Shown here: positions 1 through 8,561 of the stretch, in pieces
How the letters are laid out: each line of letters opens with the position of its first letter
Position numbering within the stretch: the stretch's first letter is position 1
Assembly (NCBI RefSeq): GCF_030388325.1
Contig: NZ_CP103794.1
Location: 3,162,001 to 3,226,000, forward strand
Direction: 5' to 3'
Length of the DNA stretch: 64,000 nucleotides
From: Flavobacterium johnsoniae
Lineage (GTDB): Bacteria; Bacteroidota; Bacteroidia; Flavobacteriales; Flavobacteriaceae
Made by a program: the position numbers and the translations under genes
The notes under the pieces: generated by a model
Databases searched by the model: none
What the model was told of the DNA's origin: nothing
What the model saw: only the letters and a program-made list of their open reading frames with translations

Positions 1-277
1 AGGCTTGCTGTAAATCGCAAGCAGGAGTTTCTGGGGCTAGGCTTGTTTTCATAACACATTCGCGAATCAGATTATTGTCGTAAGTATGCTTAATAACAGC
101 ACCTCCGGCAACTTCACCTAATAATTTTCCTTTCAAACTGTATTTATCAATTAAACCATCGAGTGCGGCAATCATCATTTCTTTATTGCCAACATTAGAA
201 TAGGCTGTATTTGCTCTTGCAAAAGGAATTCTGTTGTAACCTACAATAGCCACTTTTCTTATTGTATTTGATTTCAT
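1..277 (-). CDS. Thiolase family protein (acetyl-CoA acyltransferase), N-terminal part only
   Basis: Reverse-strand reading gives MKSNTIRKVAIVGYNRIPFA and continues to the window edge after 92 codons without a stop. The opening (VAIVGYNRIPFARANTAY) and the later PETPACDLQQA stretch match the start of thiolases of the FadI/acetyl-CoA acetyltransferase type, which condense or cleave acyl-CoA in fatty-acid metabolism. The fragment ends just before the expected active-site Cys, so catalytic competence cannot be judged. It is divergent from the siderophore receptor, with 238 bases between the two starts. The family assignment is firm. The direction of the physiological reaction is not known from this fragment. 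Confidence 0.8.
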   Translation of the reverse strand, partial: MKSNTIRKVAIVGYNRIPFARANTAYSNVGNKEMMIAALDGLIDKYSLKGKLLGEVAGGAVIKHTYDNNLIRECVMKTSLAPETPACDLQQA

Positions 278-456
278 ATCAGGATATTATTAAATGAAAA
301 TTTTAAAATTTTTTGATTTATAAAGATAAAAATACAATTCGGGATTATACTTAATGTAGATTAATTTCTAAGGAAATACTTCATAACTAATTTTCAGCTG
401 TGATTCTTACTAATTCATTACAAATTGTTAGATTTATTTAGAATGAATAAAAATAA

Positions 457-488
457 TTTGGAAAAGTTAAGATTTGAAATTACTTTTG
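457..488 (+). promoter_or_regulatory. Bacteroidota sigma-ABfr type promoter of the siderophore receptor
   Basis: TTTG at 457-460 and TACTTTTG at 481-488 are separated by 20 bases, an exact fit to the Bacteroidota -33/-7 consensus (TTTG, 19-21 bases, TAnnTTTG). The expected transcript start near 494 leaves about 20 bases of leader before the ATG at 516. I found no clear Fur-type operator around it. Confidence 0.75.
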
Positions 489-515
489 TGCCATAAAATT
501 TAAAACCAAACCAAA

Positions 516-2963
516 ATGAAAATAATTTTTGATGCAAAAGTTTACTTTTTCGTGTTGTTTTTGAGTTCAATAACTATGATTGGGCAGCAACTTGGAACAA
601 TTAATGGAAAAGTTTCTTTAAGTGGAAATAAACCTGCAGGAGATGTTTCTGTAACTTTAAAAGGAACAAAGTATTCAGATGTTACAAGTGTTTCAGGACA
701 TTATGAAATTAAAAATATTAAACCGGGTACGTATACTATTCTTTTAAGAGGAGTTGGTATTCAGCCAGTTGAAGAAAGTATTGTGGTAAGTTCAAAACAG
801 GCTACAATTAAAAACTTTGTGCTTTCAGAAAGTCAAGAAGATCTTGAAGAAGTTGTTATTAAAAAGAACAAATACAAGCAAGACAAGCCATCATTGTCAT
901 TACGTCTTCAGACTCCAGTTTTAGAAATTCCTCAAAACGTTCAAATTGTAAGTGCGCAAACCTTAAAAGATCAGCAGATTACAAGTATGAGTGATGGAGT
1001 TATTCGTAACGTGAGTGGTGCTGTTCGTTTAGAGCACTGGGGAGATTTGTATACTAATATTACGATGAGAGGTTCTCAAATTCAGGCTTTTAGAAACGGA
1101 TTTAACGTGGTTTCTTCTTTTTGGGGGCCGCTAACAGAAGATATGAGTTTTGTAGATCATATTGAATTCGTAAAAGGACCAGCTGGATTTATGCTTTCAA
1201 GCGGTGATCCAAGTGGTTTATATAATGTTGTAACTAAAAAACCAACAGGAGTTACAAAAGCTGAAGTTACGGCAACCGCAGGAAGCTACGATTTTTATAG
1301 AGTAAGTCTTGATCTTGATGGAAAATTAGATAAAAAAGGAAAATTATTATACAGATTCAACGGGTCTGCACAAAATAAAGGTTCTCACCGTCAATTCGAG
1401 AGAAACAATCGTTATGTAATTGCTCCGGTGCTTTCTTATCAGATTGATGATAAAACAAAAATTACGGCAGAATACAATTTTCAATATGCTAATATGACTG
1501 AAGTTGGTTCTTACTATGTTTTCGGACCACAGGCGGGCGGATATGCAACTTTGCCAGTTGGTTTTACAATGACACAGCCAGGGCTTCCTGATACAAATAT
1601 TCAAGATCACAGTGGATATTTAATGTTCGAACATAAATTTGACGAAAACTGGAAACTTAGCGCTCAAACTTCTTATTTTAAATACATTCAGCAAGGATAC
1701 AGTTCTTGGCCAGGCGTTGTTGGTCCAGGTCCAGCAGATAGAGATTTTGACGGTGTTCCTGAAGGAAATCTTGCTTACGGAGACATTATTAGAAACGTAG
1801 GTATTTGGGATGCAGAAAGTAACATGTATTTAGGGCAAGTATTCGTAAACGGAAAATTCAATACTGGAAATGTTACACATAAAATATTAGCAGGTGTAGA
1901 TTTAGGAAGCAAAGATTATATGGCAGATTGGGGACAATCTCACGATTTGGATACGCCAGCAAATCCGTTTAATGTATACAATCCTAATTATGGTACGCCA
2001 TCTAATGGTTTTCCGCAATTTGATCATACAACACCACTTTCTGTAAGAGCAAAAGCAATTGGTGGTTTAATGAGTACAGAATATGCAGCAGGATATATTC
2101 AGGATGAATTAGGATTTTTTGAAAATAAAGTAAGATTAACCCTTGCGGGAAGATATACTTGGATTAGTCAGGCAAGTTGGGGAGGAGCTCCAATTTCTGA
2201 CAGCCACATTACGCCACGTGCAGGTTTAAGTGTTTCTATTGACGAAAATACTTCTGTTTACGGATTGTACGACCAAGCTTTTATTCCACAATCTGGTGTG
2301 ATTAGAAATGGTGACAAAGTGAAACCGCTTACAGGAAACAATCTTGAGTTTGGTATTAAAAGAGATTGGTTTGATGGTTCATGGAGTACTACATTATCTG
2401 CTTATAGCATCTTGAAGAAAAACGAACTTACAGGAGATCCTGCAAATACTCCAGGACAGCAATTTAGTGTTGTATTAGGAGAGAAAAGAGCGCAAGGTGT
2501 TGAATTTGATGTAAGAGGAAAAATCTTTGATGGGTTAAATTTAATTGCGAATTATGCTTTCACAGAATCTATTGTAAACGAAGTTGATCCTGCGGTTTCT
2601 GCAGCAACAGGAATTAAAAAAGGTGATATCGTACCAGGTTATGCAAAACATACAGCAAATGCATGGTTAAATTATACGCTTCAAAATGGTAAATTGAAAG
2701 GATTTGGCGCCTCTATTGGAGGAACTTTCCTTGACGGACGTCAAACAGATACTTGGAGTGTCGGATTAGAAAGATTACCTTCTTACTTTAAATTAGATGG
2801 AGGTTTATCTTATGAAACTGGTAAGTTTAAAGTTACTGCAAACGTATTCAATATCTTAGATGAATATATTTATAGTGGTTCATACTACAGCTGGTTAAAT
2901 GCTTATTACTGGCAGACTGAAGCACCAAGAAACTTTAGAGTTGGTGTTACTTATAAATTGTAG
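516..2963 (+). CDS. TonB-dependent siderophore receptor with N-terminal carboxypeptidase-regulatory-like domain
   Basis: This 815-residue outer-membrane receptor probably imports a ferric siderophore using TonB energy. A signal peptide (about residues 1-23, ending IGQQ) is followed by a carboxypeptidase-regulatory-like beta domain (about 28-110, GTINGKVSLSGNKPAGDVSV). A TonB-box-like LEEVVIKK comes next, then a plug (about 130-245) with the GPAGFMLSSGDPSGLYNVVTK motif typical of FhuA/FpvA-type receptors, then a 22-strand type barrel ending in an aromatic-rich segment (FRVGVTYKL). Its length suits the family. It has its own promoter and no partner gene downstream, so it is probably monocistronic. 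The substrate (hydroxamate, catecholate or other) cannot be read from the sequence. Confidence 0.88.
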   Translation: MKIIFDAKVYFFVLFLSSITMIGQQLGTINGKVSLSGNKPAGDVSVTLKGTKYSDVTSVSGHYEIKNIKPGTYTILLRGVGIQPVEESIVVSSKQATIKNFVLSESQEDLEEVVIKKNKYKQDKPSLSLRLQTPVLEIPQNVQIVSAQTLKDQQITSMSDGVIRNVSGAVRLEHWGDLYTNITMRGSQIQAFRNGFNVVSSFWGPLTEDMSFVDHIEFVKGPAGFMLSSGDPSGLYNVVTKKPTGVTKAEVTATAGSYDFYRVSLDLDGKLDKKGKLLYRFNGSAQNKGSHRQFERNNRYVIAPVLSYQIDDKTKITAEYNFQYANMTEVGSYYVFGPQAGGYATLPVGFTMTQPGLPDTNIQDHSGYLMFEHKFDENWKLSAQTSYFKYIQQGYSSWPGVVGPGPADRDFDGVPEGNLAYGDIIRNVGIWDAESNMYLGQVFVNGKFNTGNVTHKILAGVDLGSKDYMADWGQSHDLDTPANPFNVYNPNYGTPSNGFPQFDHTTPLSVRAKAIGGLMSTEYAAGYIQDELGFFENKVRLTLAGRYTWISQASWGGAPISDSHITPRAGLSVSIDENTSVYGLYDQAFIPQSGVIRNGDKVKPLTGNNLEFGIKRDWFDGSWSTTLSAYSILKKNELTGDPANTPGQQFSVVLGEKRAQGVEFDVRGKIFDGLNLIANYAFTESIVNEVDPAVSAATGIKKGDIVPGYAKHTANAWLNYTLQNGKLKGFGASIGGTFLDGRQTDTWSVGLERLPSYFKLDGGLSYETGKFKVTANVFNILDEYIYSGSYYSWLNAYYWQTEAPRNFRVGVTYKL

Positions 2964-2972
2964 TTTTTTTTT

Positions 2973-3000
2973 GAGGTTCAAAGGCTCAGAGGTTCAAAGG
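2973..3000 (+). repeat. Tandem direct repeat, 16-base period
   Basis: GAGGTTCAAAGG occurs at 2973-2984 and again at 2989-3000, just after the receptor stop codon. It resembles the short tandem GAGGTTCAAAGG runs found between genes in Bacteroidota. No function is evident. Confidence 0.5.
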
Positions 3001-3037
3001 TACTGAGGTTTTTTGATAAACTGTTTTTTTTGAATTG

Positions 3038-3117
3038 CCTCCAGTTTTAACTGGAGGTAACAAATTAAGATTAAAAAAGGCTTTAGCCAAACTGTACTAG
3101 TTTGGCTAAAGCCTTTT
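3038..3117. repeat. Double palindromic element at the 3' end of the receptor gene
   Basis: Two hairpins lie side by side. The first is CCTCCAGTT-TT-AACTGGAGG (3038-3057). The second, at 3075-3117, pairs AAAAGGCTTTAGCCAAACT with its complement around a 5-base centre and ends in TTTT. They sit between two convergent genes and can terminate transcription in both directions. The second hairpin looks like a dispersed flavobacterial repeat rather than a simple terminator. Confidence 0.6.
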
Positions 3118-3190
3118 GAATTTCGCTTATATGTACATACAGCTAAAGCTGGACGTTATTCAAAAATCAAAAATCAAGATAAAAAGATAA

Positions 3191-3227
3191 AAAATCCTTT
3201 TTAATCCTTTTAATCTGTGGCATAAAA
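3191..3227. repeat. Dispersed repeat containing AATCCTTTTAATCTGTGGCA
   Basis: The stretch reads AAAATCCTTTTTAATCCTTTTAATCTGTGGCATAAAA in pieces. It closely matches the reverse complement of 22204-22248, which shares TCCTTTTAATCTGTGGCA. Its second appearance in an unrelated gap marks it as a dispersed intergenic repeat. Confidence 0.55.
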
Positions 3228-3230
3228 AAA

Positions 3231-4253
3231 TTATCCCTTTCTAATCAGCGGAATCAATTTTGTTCCAATTAATTCTATTGAATTCATTAATTGTTTGTGG
3301 GTTAATCCTGCATTATCCATTTGGAAAGTAAATCGGTCAACACCTCCGAGTGCTTCACTGTGACGAAGAATTTTTTCTGCGGCACGTTCTGGACTTCCTA
3401 CAATTAGAACTCCTAAATCATCAATTAAGCCATCAAATTTGCCTTTTGTTACAGGAGGCCAGCCTCTTTCATAACCTAATTTGGTCCATAATTCGGCATA
3501 ACCTGGATAATAATCTTCAATCGCACTTTCCGTAGTTGCACCAATATAACCTGGCGAATGCAATCCGACTTTTAATTCTTCTGGTTTGTAGCCCGCTGCT
3601 TTTCCCGCTTGACGGTATAAATCGACCAAAGGTTTAAAACGATGTGTTTGCCCGCCAATGACAGCCACCATTAAAGGAAGTCCTAGTGAACCTGCTCGAA
3701 TAAAAGATTCTGGTGTTCCGCCAACTCCAAGCCAAATGGGCATTTTTTCCTGTAAAGCTCTGGGATAAACGGGCAAATTGTTAATTTCGGGACGAAATTT
3801 TCCTTGCCAAGTCACAAACTCATTATCGCGAATCTTTAGAAGCAATTCTAATTTTTCGCTGAAAAGCGCATCATAATCATTCAAATTATAACCAAAAAGG
3901 GGATAAGCTTCAATAGAAGATCCGCGACCGACTACAATTTCTGCTCTTCCTTTCGAAATCAAATCTAAAGTCGCAAAACTTTGATAGACTCTAACAGGAT
4001 CTGCGGCACTTAAAACAGAAACCGCACTCGCTAATCTTATATTTTTTGTTCTTGCCGCCGCTGCACTCAAAATAACAGCCGTTGCAGAATCTAAAAATTC
4101 TTTTTTATGATGTTCTCCAATTCCGAAAACATCAAGACCGACTTGATCTGCAAATTCAATTCTTTGCAGTAATTGTTCCATAGCATCAACATTGCTCAAA
4201 GTGTTGTTATCACCATACATTGCCGAAGCAAAACTGTCTATTCCTATTTCCAT
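3231..4253 (-). CDS. LLM-class flavin-dependent oxidoreductase (luciferase-like monooxygenase)
   Basis: This 340-residue cytoplasmic protein belongs to the bacterial luciferase-like monooxygenases, which use reduced FMN or F420 to oxidise small molecules. The family signatures are the N-terminal MEIGIDSFA strand, the FGIGEHHKKEF motif, the RTKNIRLASAVSVLSAADPVRV segment and GRAEIVVGRG. The length is normal. The Bacteroidota homologues are usually FMN-dependent, so FMN is the likelier cofactor. It is followed at some distance by a TauE/DUF1634 pair on the same strand. An organosulfur or sulfonate link is conceivable but not shown. The substrate is unknown. Confidence 0.85.
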   Translation of the reverse strand: MEIGIDSFASAMYGDNNTLSNVDAMEQLLQRIEFADQVGLDVFGIGEHHKKEFLDSATAVILSAAAARTKNIRLASAVSVLSAADPVRVYQSFATLDLISKGRAEIVVGRGSSIEAYPLFGYNLNDYDALFSEKLELLLKIRDNEFVTWQGKFRPEINNLPVYPRALQEKMPIWLGVGGTPESFIRAGSLGLPLMVAVIGGQTHRFKPLVDLYRQAGKAAGYKPEELKVGLHSPGYIGATTESAIEDYYPGYAELWTKLGYERGWPPVTKGKFDGLIDDLGVLIVGSPERAAEKILRHSEALGGVDRFTFQMDNAGLTHKQLMNSIELIGTKLIPLIRKG

Positions 4254-4267
4254 ATTTTTTATTTTTT

Positions 4268-4338
4268 GCTTTAGGCATTAAGCCGTAAGCTTTAAGCTTT
4301 TTTGCAAGCCTATAGCCTAAAGCTTATAGCTTACAGCC
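4268..4338. repeat. Imperfect inverted repeat between two reverse-strand genes
   Basis: The gap holds variants of GCTTTA and GCTTATAGCTTA in both orientations (for example GCTTTAGGC near 4268 and GCCTAAAGC near 4314). It can fold into a long imperfect hairpin. It separates the 4342-5572 pair from the downstream monooxygenase gene and probably attenuates read-through. Confidence 0.4.
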
Positions 4339-4341
4339 AAG

Positions 4342-4749
4342 TTAATGTGAGAAACCGAATGAAATACTTATAATAATAATCAGAATTACGATCAGCGTAA
4401 TGCCAACATAGAGATAATCTTTTTCCAGTAAAAACGAAAAAAGCGATAATAAAACACGCAGAACTGGAGTTAAAAATAGGAAAATGATTCCCGTAAAAAT
4501 TAATGATGCTCCATCTCCCTGAATTGCTCCTTTATAAATGGCAGCGATTACTTCAAATATATTACGGTCATTTTCTTTAAAAACAGAATAATCTTCAATT
4601 TGGCTTCCGTGATTTATTAAATAAACGATTCCGCCAATAAAAGCAACTGATAACGAAATCCAAACGCCATAACGAAGTAAGTTTCCGATAATGGTTTGAA
4701 AATCTTTTTCTCCAAATTTTTCTTCTTGTACCATATTAGATTTTTCCAT
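4342..4749 (-). CDS. DUF1634 membrane protein paired with TauE/SafE
   Basis: This 135-residue protein has three hydrophobic segments (about 27-47, 80-103 and 112-131). It matches the DUF1634 family, small membrane proteins that occur next to TauE/SafE exporters. Its start overlaps the 3' end of the exporter gene by 14 bases. A second ATG at 4734 would remove the overlap. The tight coupling suggests that it is an accessory subunit of the exporter, which is inference from context. The molecular function is unknown. Confidence 0.75.
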   Translation of the reverse strand: MEKSNMVQEEKFGEKDFQTIIGNLLRYGVWISLSVAFIGGIVYLINHGSQIEDYSVFKENDRNIFEVIAAIYKGAIQGDGASLIFTGIIFLFLTPVLRVLLSLFSFLLEKDYLYVGITLIVILIIIISISFGFSH

Positions 4750-5572
4750 TTAGTCCGTTATAAATCATATTTACTGCCAAAACAAAAATCAGGCAGGCAA
4801 AAAAGATTCTCAATTTCTTCGGATTTGTTCGCACTAAGATTTTCGCTCCCGCCATTGCTCCAAAAAGAACTCCAATTACAACAGGCATACATATTCCAGG
4901 TTCAATATATCCTTTCTGAATATAAATTACAGAACTCGCCATTGCTGTAACGCCCATCATGAAATTACTTGTAGTAGTCGAAACTTTAAACGGAACTCTC
5001 ATAATGTTGTCCATTGCAATTACTTTAAAAGCGCCAGAACCAATTCCTAGTAAGCCAGACATCATTCCAGCAATTCCCATCATACTGAAACCGCCAATTA
5101 CGTTTTTAGTTCCATATTTTACTACTTCGCCATCGTGCGTTGGATAAGTTCCTTCTAATTTTAATTTTTTAGCTAATGGACTAGATTCTAATACAATATG
5201 TTCTTCTTTCTTTCGAAGTGAATTAATAGCAGAAAAAATCAACGTTAAACCGAATAGAACGGCTATAAAAGAAGTAGGAGCAACGGTAGAAAGTAAGGCA
5301 CCGCAAACGGCTCCGATAGTAGTGGCGATTTCAAGAAAAATTCCCATTCTCATGTTTGTAATTCCTTCTTTTACATAAGCTGCTGCAGAGCCTGAAGAGG
5401 TTGCGATAACGGAGACTAAAGCGGCTCCAATAGCATAATGAATGTCGACACCGAGAATAATCGTAAGAAGCGGAATGATGATAATTCCACCTCCTAAGCC
5501 TGATAATGAACCGATAAAGCCAGCTAAAAAAGCGCCCAGAATCATAATCAGCGTAAAGGTAAGTATTGTCAT
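4736..5572 (-). CDS. TauE/SafE-family anion or sulfite exporter
   Basis: This 278-residue integral membrane protein has about eight hydrophobic segments arranged as two similar halves. Each half begins with a Gly-rich motif (GFIGSLSGLGGGIIIIPLL near residue 17; MMSGLLGIGSGAFKVIAM near 170). This is the hallmark of the TauE/SafE/YfcA family, which moves sulfite, sulfoacetate or other organic anions out of the cytoplasm. Length and duplication are typical. It is translationally coupled to the DUF1634 gene. The substrate is not determined. Confidence 0.85.
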   Translation of the reverse strand: MTILTFTLIMILGAFLAGFIGSLSGLGGGIIIIPLLTIILGVDIHYAIGAALVSVIATSSGSAAAYVKEGITNMRMGIFLEIATTIGAVCGALLSTVAPTSFIAVLFGLTLIFSAINSLRKKEEHIVLESSPLAKKLKLEGTYPTHDGEVVKYGTKNVIGGFSMMGIAGMMSGLLGIGSGAFKVIAMDNIMRVPFKVSTTTSNFMMGVTAMASSVIYIQKGYIEPGICMPVVIGVLFGAMAGAKILVRTNPKKLRIFFACLIFVLAVNMIYNGLNGKI

Positions 5573-5645
5573 TTAAGATATGTTTTTGTATTTGCTAATT
5601 TACGAATACAAATTTGTTCATGAACTTAAATATACCTTAAAAAAT

Positions 5646-5801
5646 AGTTTTTGGTTTTTAGTTGATGGTTGATGGTTTCTTATTGGTAGATTTATTTTTT
5701 AGTTTTTAACTAATGTGTTTGATGCGAATAACTTTGTCAAAGTTTTAAACTTTGACAAAGTTTTTGGATGTCGAACAACCATCAACTAACAACCAAAAAC
5801 T
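5646..5801. repeat. Compound inverted repeat with a nested perfect palindrome
   Basis: Arms at 5646-5673 and 5774-5801 (AGTTTTTGGTT-TTAGTTGATG type) match at 26 of 28 positions when inverted. Between them, 5730-5762 is a perfect 33-base palindrome built from AACTTTGTCAAAGTT. Each of its arms is itself a 15-base palindrome, so it can form one long or two short hairpins. The element separates two reverse-strand genes, and its right arm overlaps the DoxX stop codon by two bases. Confidence 0.65.
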
Positions 5802-6234
5802 ATATGCGATTGTCTACAGCAAAAGAGGATTTACCAATATTAGCCAGCAATAATGCCGCCGCTGCGCTTGTCCATACCGAATAATCTAAAGGTGCTTTTA
5901 CAGAAACGGAAACTGCCATTGCAAATCCAAAAAAGAACAATAAAAAAGCAGTTCCTAAAGCAGCAAGTCTTGTTTTAAATCCGAATAAGAGCAATAAACT
6001 CAGTAAAACTTCTAAAAAAGTAGCGATTGCGCCCAGAATTTCTGCGGTAGATTTATTTGCATAAGGATTTAAAGTATTGGTATAAATAACGAAGTTTTCC
6101 CAATTTCCCCAAGCAACGCCGTTTGAGCCAGGCGCTCCCCAAATTCCAAATCGATCAGCTACTGCCGAAAGCATTGTGATTGCTAAAACTATTCTTAAAA
6201 TTAAACCTGCTTCTAGTATGGTTATGTTTTTCAT
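5800..6234 (-). CDS. DoxX-family membrane protein
   Basis: This 144-residue protein has four predicted transmembrane segments (about 10-26, 65-84, 90-110 and 118-134). It has the DoxX-like pattern of an N-terminal LRIVLAITML helix and a FLEVLLSLLLLFGFKTRLAALGTA motif. DoxX proteins are small membrane proteins linked to thiosulfate-quinone oxidoreduction or redox stress, but most members have no assigned function. It stands alone, flanked by repeats. A second, unrelated-looking DoxX protein lies at 8562-8948. Confidence 0.75.
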   Translation of the reverse strand: MKNITILEAGLILRIVLAITMLSAVADRFGIWGAPGSNGVAWGNWENFVIYTNTLNPYANKSTAEILGAIATFLEVLLSLLLLFGFKTRLAALGTAFLLFFFGFAMAVSVSVKAPLDYSVWTSAAAALLLANIGKSSFAVDNRI

Positions 6235-6428
6235 TCTAAATATTAATTTTTATTTCGATTTATTAAACGAATTCTTTTTGGAAAATAAAGAAAAATCGTC
6301 CGGTCATTTTGTAATAACGACAGAATGAACTTCAAATTGTTTAAAATTATCGATAAAATGCTTAAAAAGCCGACAAAAATTATTTAATCTGTTTTTTGAA
6401 TGCCTTCAAATTATATTTTTATGATTCG

Positions 6429-6989
6429 TTATTTCGGACTTATTTGAAGATGATCCAGTTTTTTTCCGACCAGAGTTTTTCCTCCTACAACATTAAATCC
6501 GAGTTTTAAATAAAGGTTTTTTGCCAACGGATTATCTTCTTCAACCAATAAACCTAAAGTTTCGTTTTTTTGATATACAAAATCATCAATTAAAAATAGA
6601 AGTAATTTTGATCCAATTCCTTTTCCTTGATGATTTTGATTTACGCCTAAAGAATCGATATAAAATTCCCCTTCTTTTGTCTCAAATTCAGGATCGAATT
6701 CAGGATTATAATTTTCCCTCACAAATTCAATTATTGGATTTCGTAATCTTTCGATATCAGAACCTTTATAGATATTTACAGCCCCAATGATTTCATTATT
6801 TTCTTCAGCAACATAACAATTTTGATAAGAATATTGATTGTTTTCTCTTCCGATGAAATGTTCCAGAAACTCTTTCGCGGAAGCGTAATCTTTCTTAGCA
6901 ATAAATTTATAAATGATTTCTTCCATTGCTAATAATAATATAGGAGCAATATATTTTGAGTCGGATATCGTAGCTTTTCTGATATTCAT
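6429..6989 (-). CDS. GNAT-family N-acetyltransferase
   Basis: This 186-residue cytoplasmic enzyme has the GNAT fold. The N-terminal MNIRKATISDSKYIAPILL strand-helix and the acetyl-CoA pyrophosphate-binding motif LGVNQNHQGKGIGSKLL (Q-x-x-G-x-G/A) are followed by ENPLAKNLYLKLGFNVVG. It transfers an acetyl group from acetyl-CoA to an unknown amine. A TAAATTTG -7 element lies on the reverse strand at 7006-7013, just upstream of the ATG, so it is probably transcribed alone. Confidence 0.82.
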   Translation of the reverse strand: MNIRKATISDSKYIAPILLLAMEEIIYKFIAKKDYASAKEFLEHFIGRENNQYSYQNCYVAEENNEIIGAVNIYKGSDIERLRNPIIEFVRENYNPEFDPEFETKEGEFYIDSLGVNQNHQGKGIGSKLLLFLIDDFVYQKNETLGLLVEEDNPLAKNLYLKLGFNVVGGKTLVGKKLDHLQISPK

Positions 6990-7021
6990 TTTGAGGTGTT
7001 TTTAGCAAATTTAAAGTTTTA

Positions 7022-7298
7022 TTTAAACACATAGAAACATAGTTTTTCTTTACGATGAAAGGCGTTTCACTTATTTGAATGCACATAGTTGTCGGGATTT
7101 CTAACACGATAGTTTTGTCATCCTGACGAAGGAAGGATCTTCGTAAGTAGCTCCGCATAGCGAATTGTCAATCTTTGTAGAGTTTCTTGTGGAGATCCTT
7201 CCTTCGTCAGGATGACAAACAATGAGGGCTATGTGAGAGAAACTAGTTTCTTTCTATTCTTATTCAAAATAAAAAATCTATGTTTCTATGTGTTTAAA
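7022..7298. repeat. Nested inverted-repeat element (MITE-like), copy 1
   Basis: A 277-base element is bounded by a perfect 21-base inverted repeat (7022-7042 and 7278-7298, containing ACACATAGAAACATAG). Inside it lies a perfect 27-base inverted repeat (7114-7140 and 7193-7219) enclosing a 52-base loop (7141-7192). A diverged copy of the inner part is at 25584-25687. It carries no gene. It occupies most of the gap between two divergent genes, upstream of both promoters. Confidence 0.8.
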
Positions 7299-7362
7299 AA
7301 AAATGTAGAATTTGTACAAATATAGACTCAATATATACCAATTCTAACATTTAAACAGCTTG

Positions 7363-7370
7363 TATCTTTG
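7363..7370 (+). promoter_or_regulatory. Probable -7 element of the alcohol-dehydrogenase-like gene
   Basis: TATCTTTG matches TAnnTTTG and lies 31 bases upstream of the ATG at 7402. No good -33 TTG is seen at the usual distance, so a regulator may be needed. Confidence 0.45.
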
Positions 7371-7401
7371 TTAGTATATTTTAAACCCAAAATTTAAAAA
7401 C

Positions 7402-8415
7402 ATGAAAGCAATAGGATTTAAAACCTCATTACCTATAGAAAACCCAGAAAGTTTTATCGAATTTGAAGCCGTAAAACCAATACCTGGACCTCACGATTTA
7501 TTAGTAAAAATTGACGCGATTTCGGTAAATCCAGTCGATTTTAAAATTCGTCAGAATAGCGTAAAAGATACCGTTTTAGAAACTCCAAAAATCATTGGTT
7601 GGGATGCTGTTGGAATTGTACAAGCGGTCGGAGAAAATGTTACTTTATTTGAAGTTGGAGATCCAGTTTATTATGCTGGAGATATTACCAAACAAGGAAG
7701 CAATGCCGAATATCAGATTATTGATGAAAGAATTGTCGGAAGAAAATCTAAATCATTAACTATTGAAGAAGCGGCGGTTATTCCGTTGACAGCTTTAACA
7801 GCTTGGGAAATTTTATTTGACAGAATCAGAATTAGTGCTGAAAAAGACAAAGGAAAATCTATTTTAATAATTGGCGGAGCAGGCGGAGTAGGCTCTATTG
7901 CAATTCAATTGGCTAAGAAAATAGCCGGCTTAACTGTTATTGCAACAGCGTCGCGTTTAGAAACCAAAGAATGGTGCAAACAGCAAGGCGCTGATTTTAT
8001 TGTGGATCACAAAGATCTGGTTTCTTCAGTTCACGAAGCTGGTTTTGAGTATGTTGACTTTATTTTAGATTTTGTAGATACCAATGCGTATTGGGATACA
8101 ATGGTAGAATTGATTAAACCGCAAGGACATATTGCTTCAATTACAGGAAGTAGCGATCCTGTTGCGTTAACAAAACTTAAAAGTAAAAGTGTTTCTTTTT
8201 CTTGGGAATTAATGTACACACGTTCTATGTACCAGACAGAAGATATGGTCGAACAGCACAACATTTTAAATATTGTTGCTGATTTGCTTGATGATGGAAT
8301 TTTGAAAACGACTTTAAACACAACATTAGATGGATTTACAGCCGAAAATCTAAAAAAAGCACACGAACTTTTAGAATCTGGAAGAACAATTGGAAAAATT
8401 GCAATAAAATTTTAA
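7402..8415 (+). CDS. Zinc-type alcohol dehydrogenase-like / quinone oxidoreductase-like protein
   Basis: This 337-residue cytoplasmic medium-chain dehydrogenase/reductase is closest to the TIGR02817 (zinc-binding alcohol dehydrogenase family) group. It has the N-terminal GroES-like domain (VKIDAISVNPVDFKIR, IIGWDAVGIVQAVGENV) and a Rossmann NAD(P)H site, GGAGGVGSIAIQLAK, near residue 155. The catalytic Cys/His zinc ligands of true alcohol dehydrogenases are absent (NPVDFK instead of a Cys at the usual place). A zinc-independent NADPH-dependent quinone or enone reductase is therefore more likely. It has a single-gene context with its own promoter. Confidence 0.82.
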   Translation: MKAIGFKTSLPIENPESFIEFEAVKPIPGPHDLLVKIDAISVNPVDFKIRQNSVKDTVLETPKIIGWDAVGIVQAVGENVTLFEVGDPVYYAGDITKQGSNAEYQIIDERIVGRKSKSLTIEEAAVIPLTALTAWEILFDRIRISAEKDKGKSILIIGGAGGVGSIAIQLAKKIAGLTVIATASRLETKEWCKQQGADFIVDHKDLVSSVHEAGFEYVDFILDFVDTNAYWDTMVELIKPQGHIASITGSSDPVALTKLKSKSVSFSWELMYTRSMYQTEDMVEQHNILNIVADLLDDGILKTTLNTTLDGFTAENLKKAHELLESGRTIGKIAIKF

Positions 8416-8561
8416 GCTGATAAATGCCGATATGATAGCTTAGAAAAGGTTATTTAGAACAATTTTAAATAATATTGTTTTGGGAAAACAAATTTTTGTA
8501 TTTTAGTCGCCTTACAAGCCAAATTTGTATTTAAATTTTAACCTAAACAAAACATTTATTT

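Noticed and set aside
6907..7158. Reverse-strand frame running into the 7.0-7.3 kb repeat
   Set aside because: It reads through the palindromic element, overlaps the GNAT gene and has no recognisable domain.
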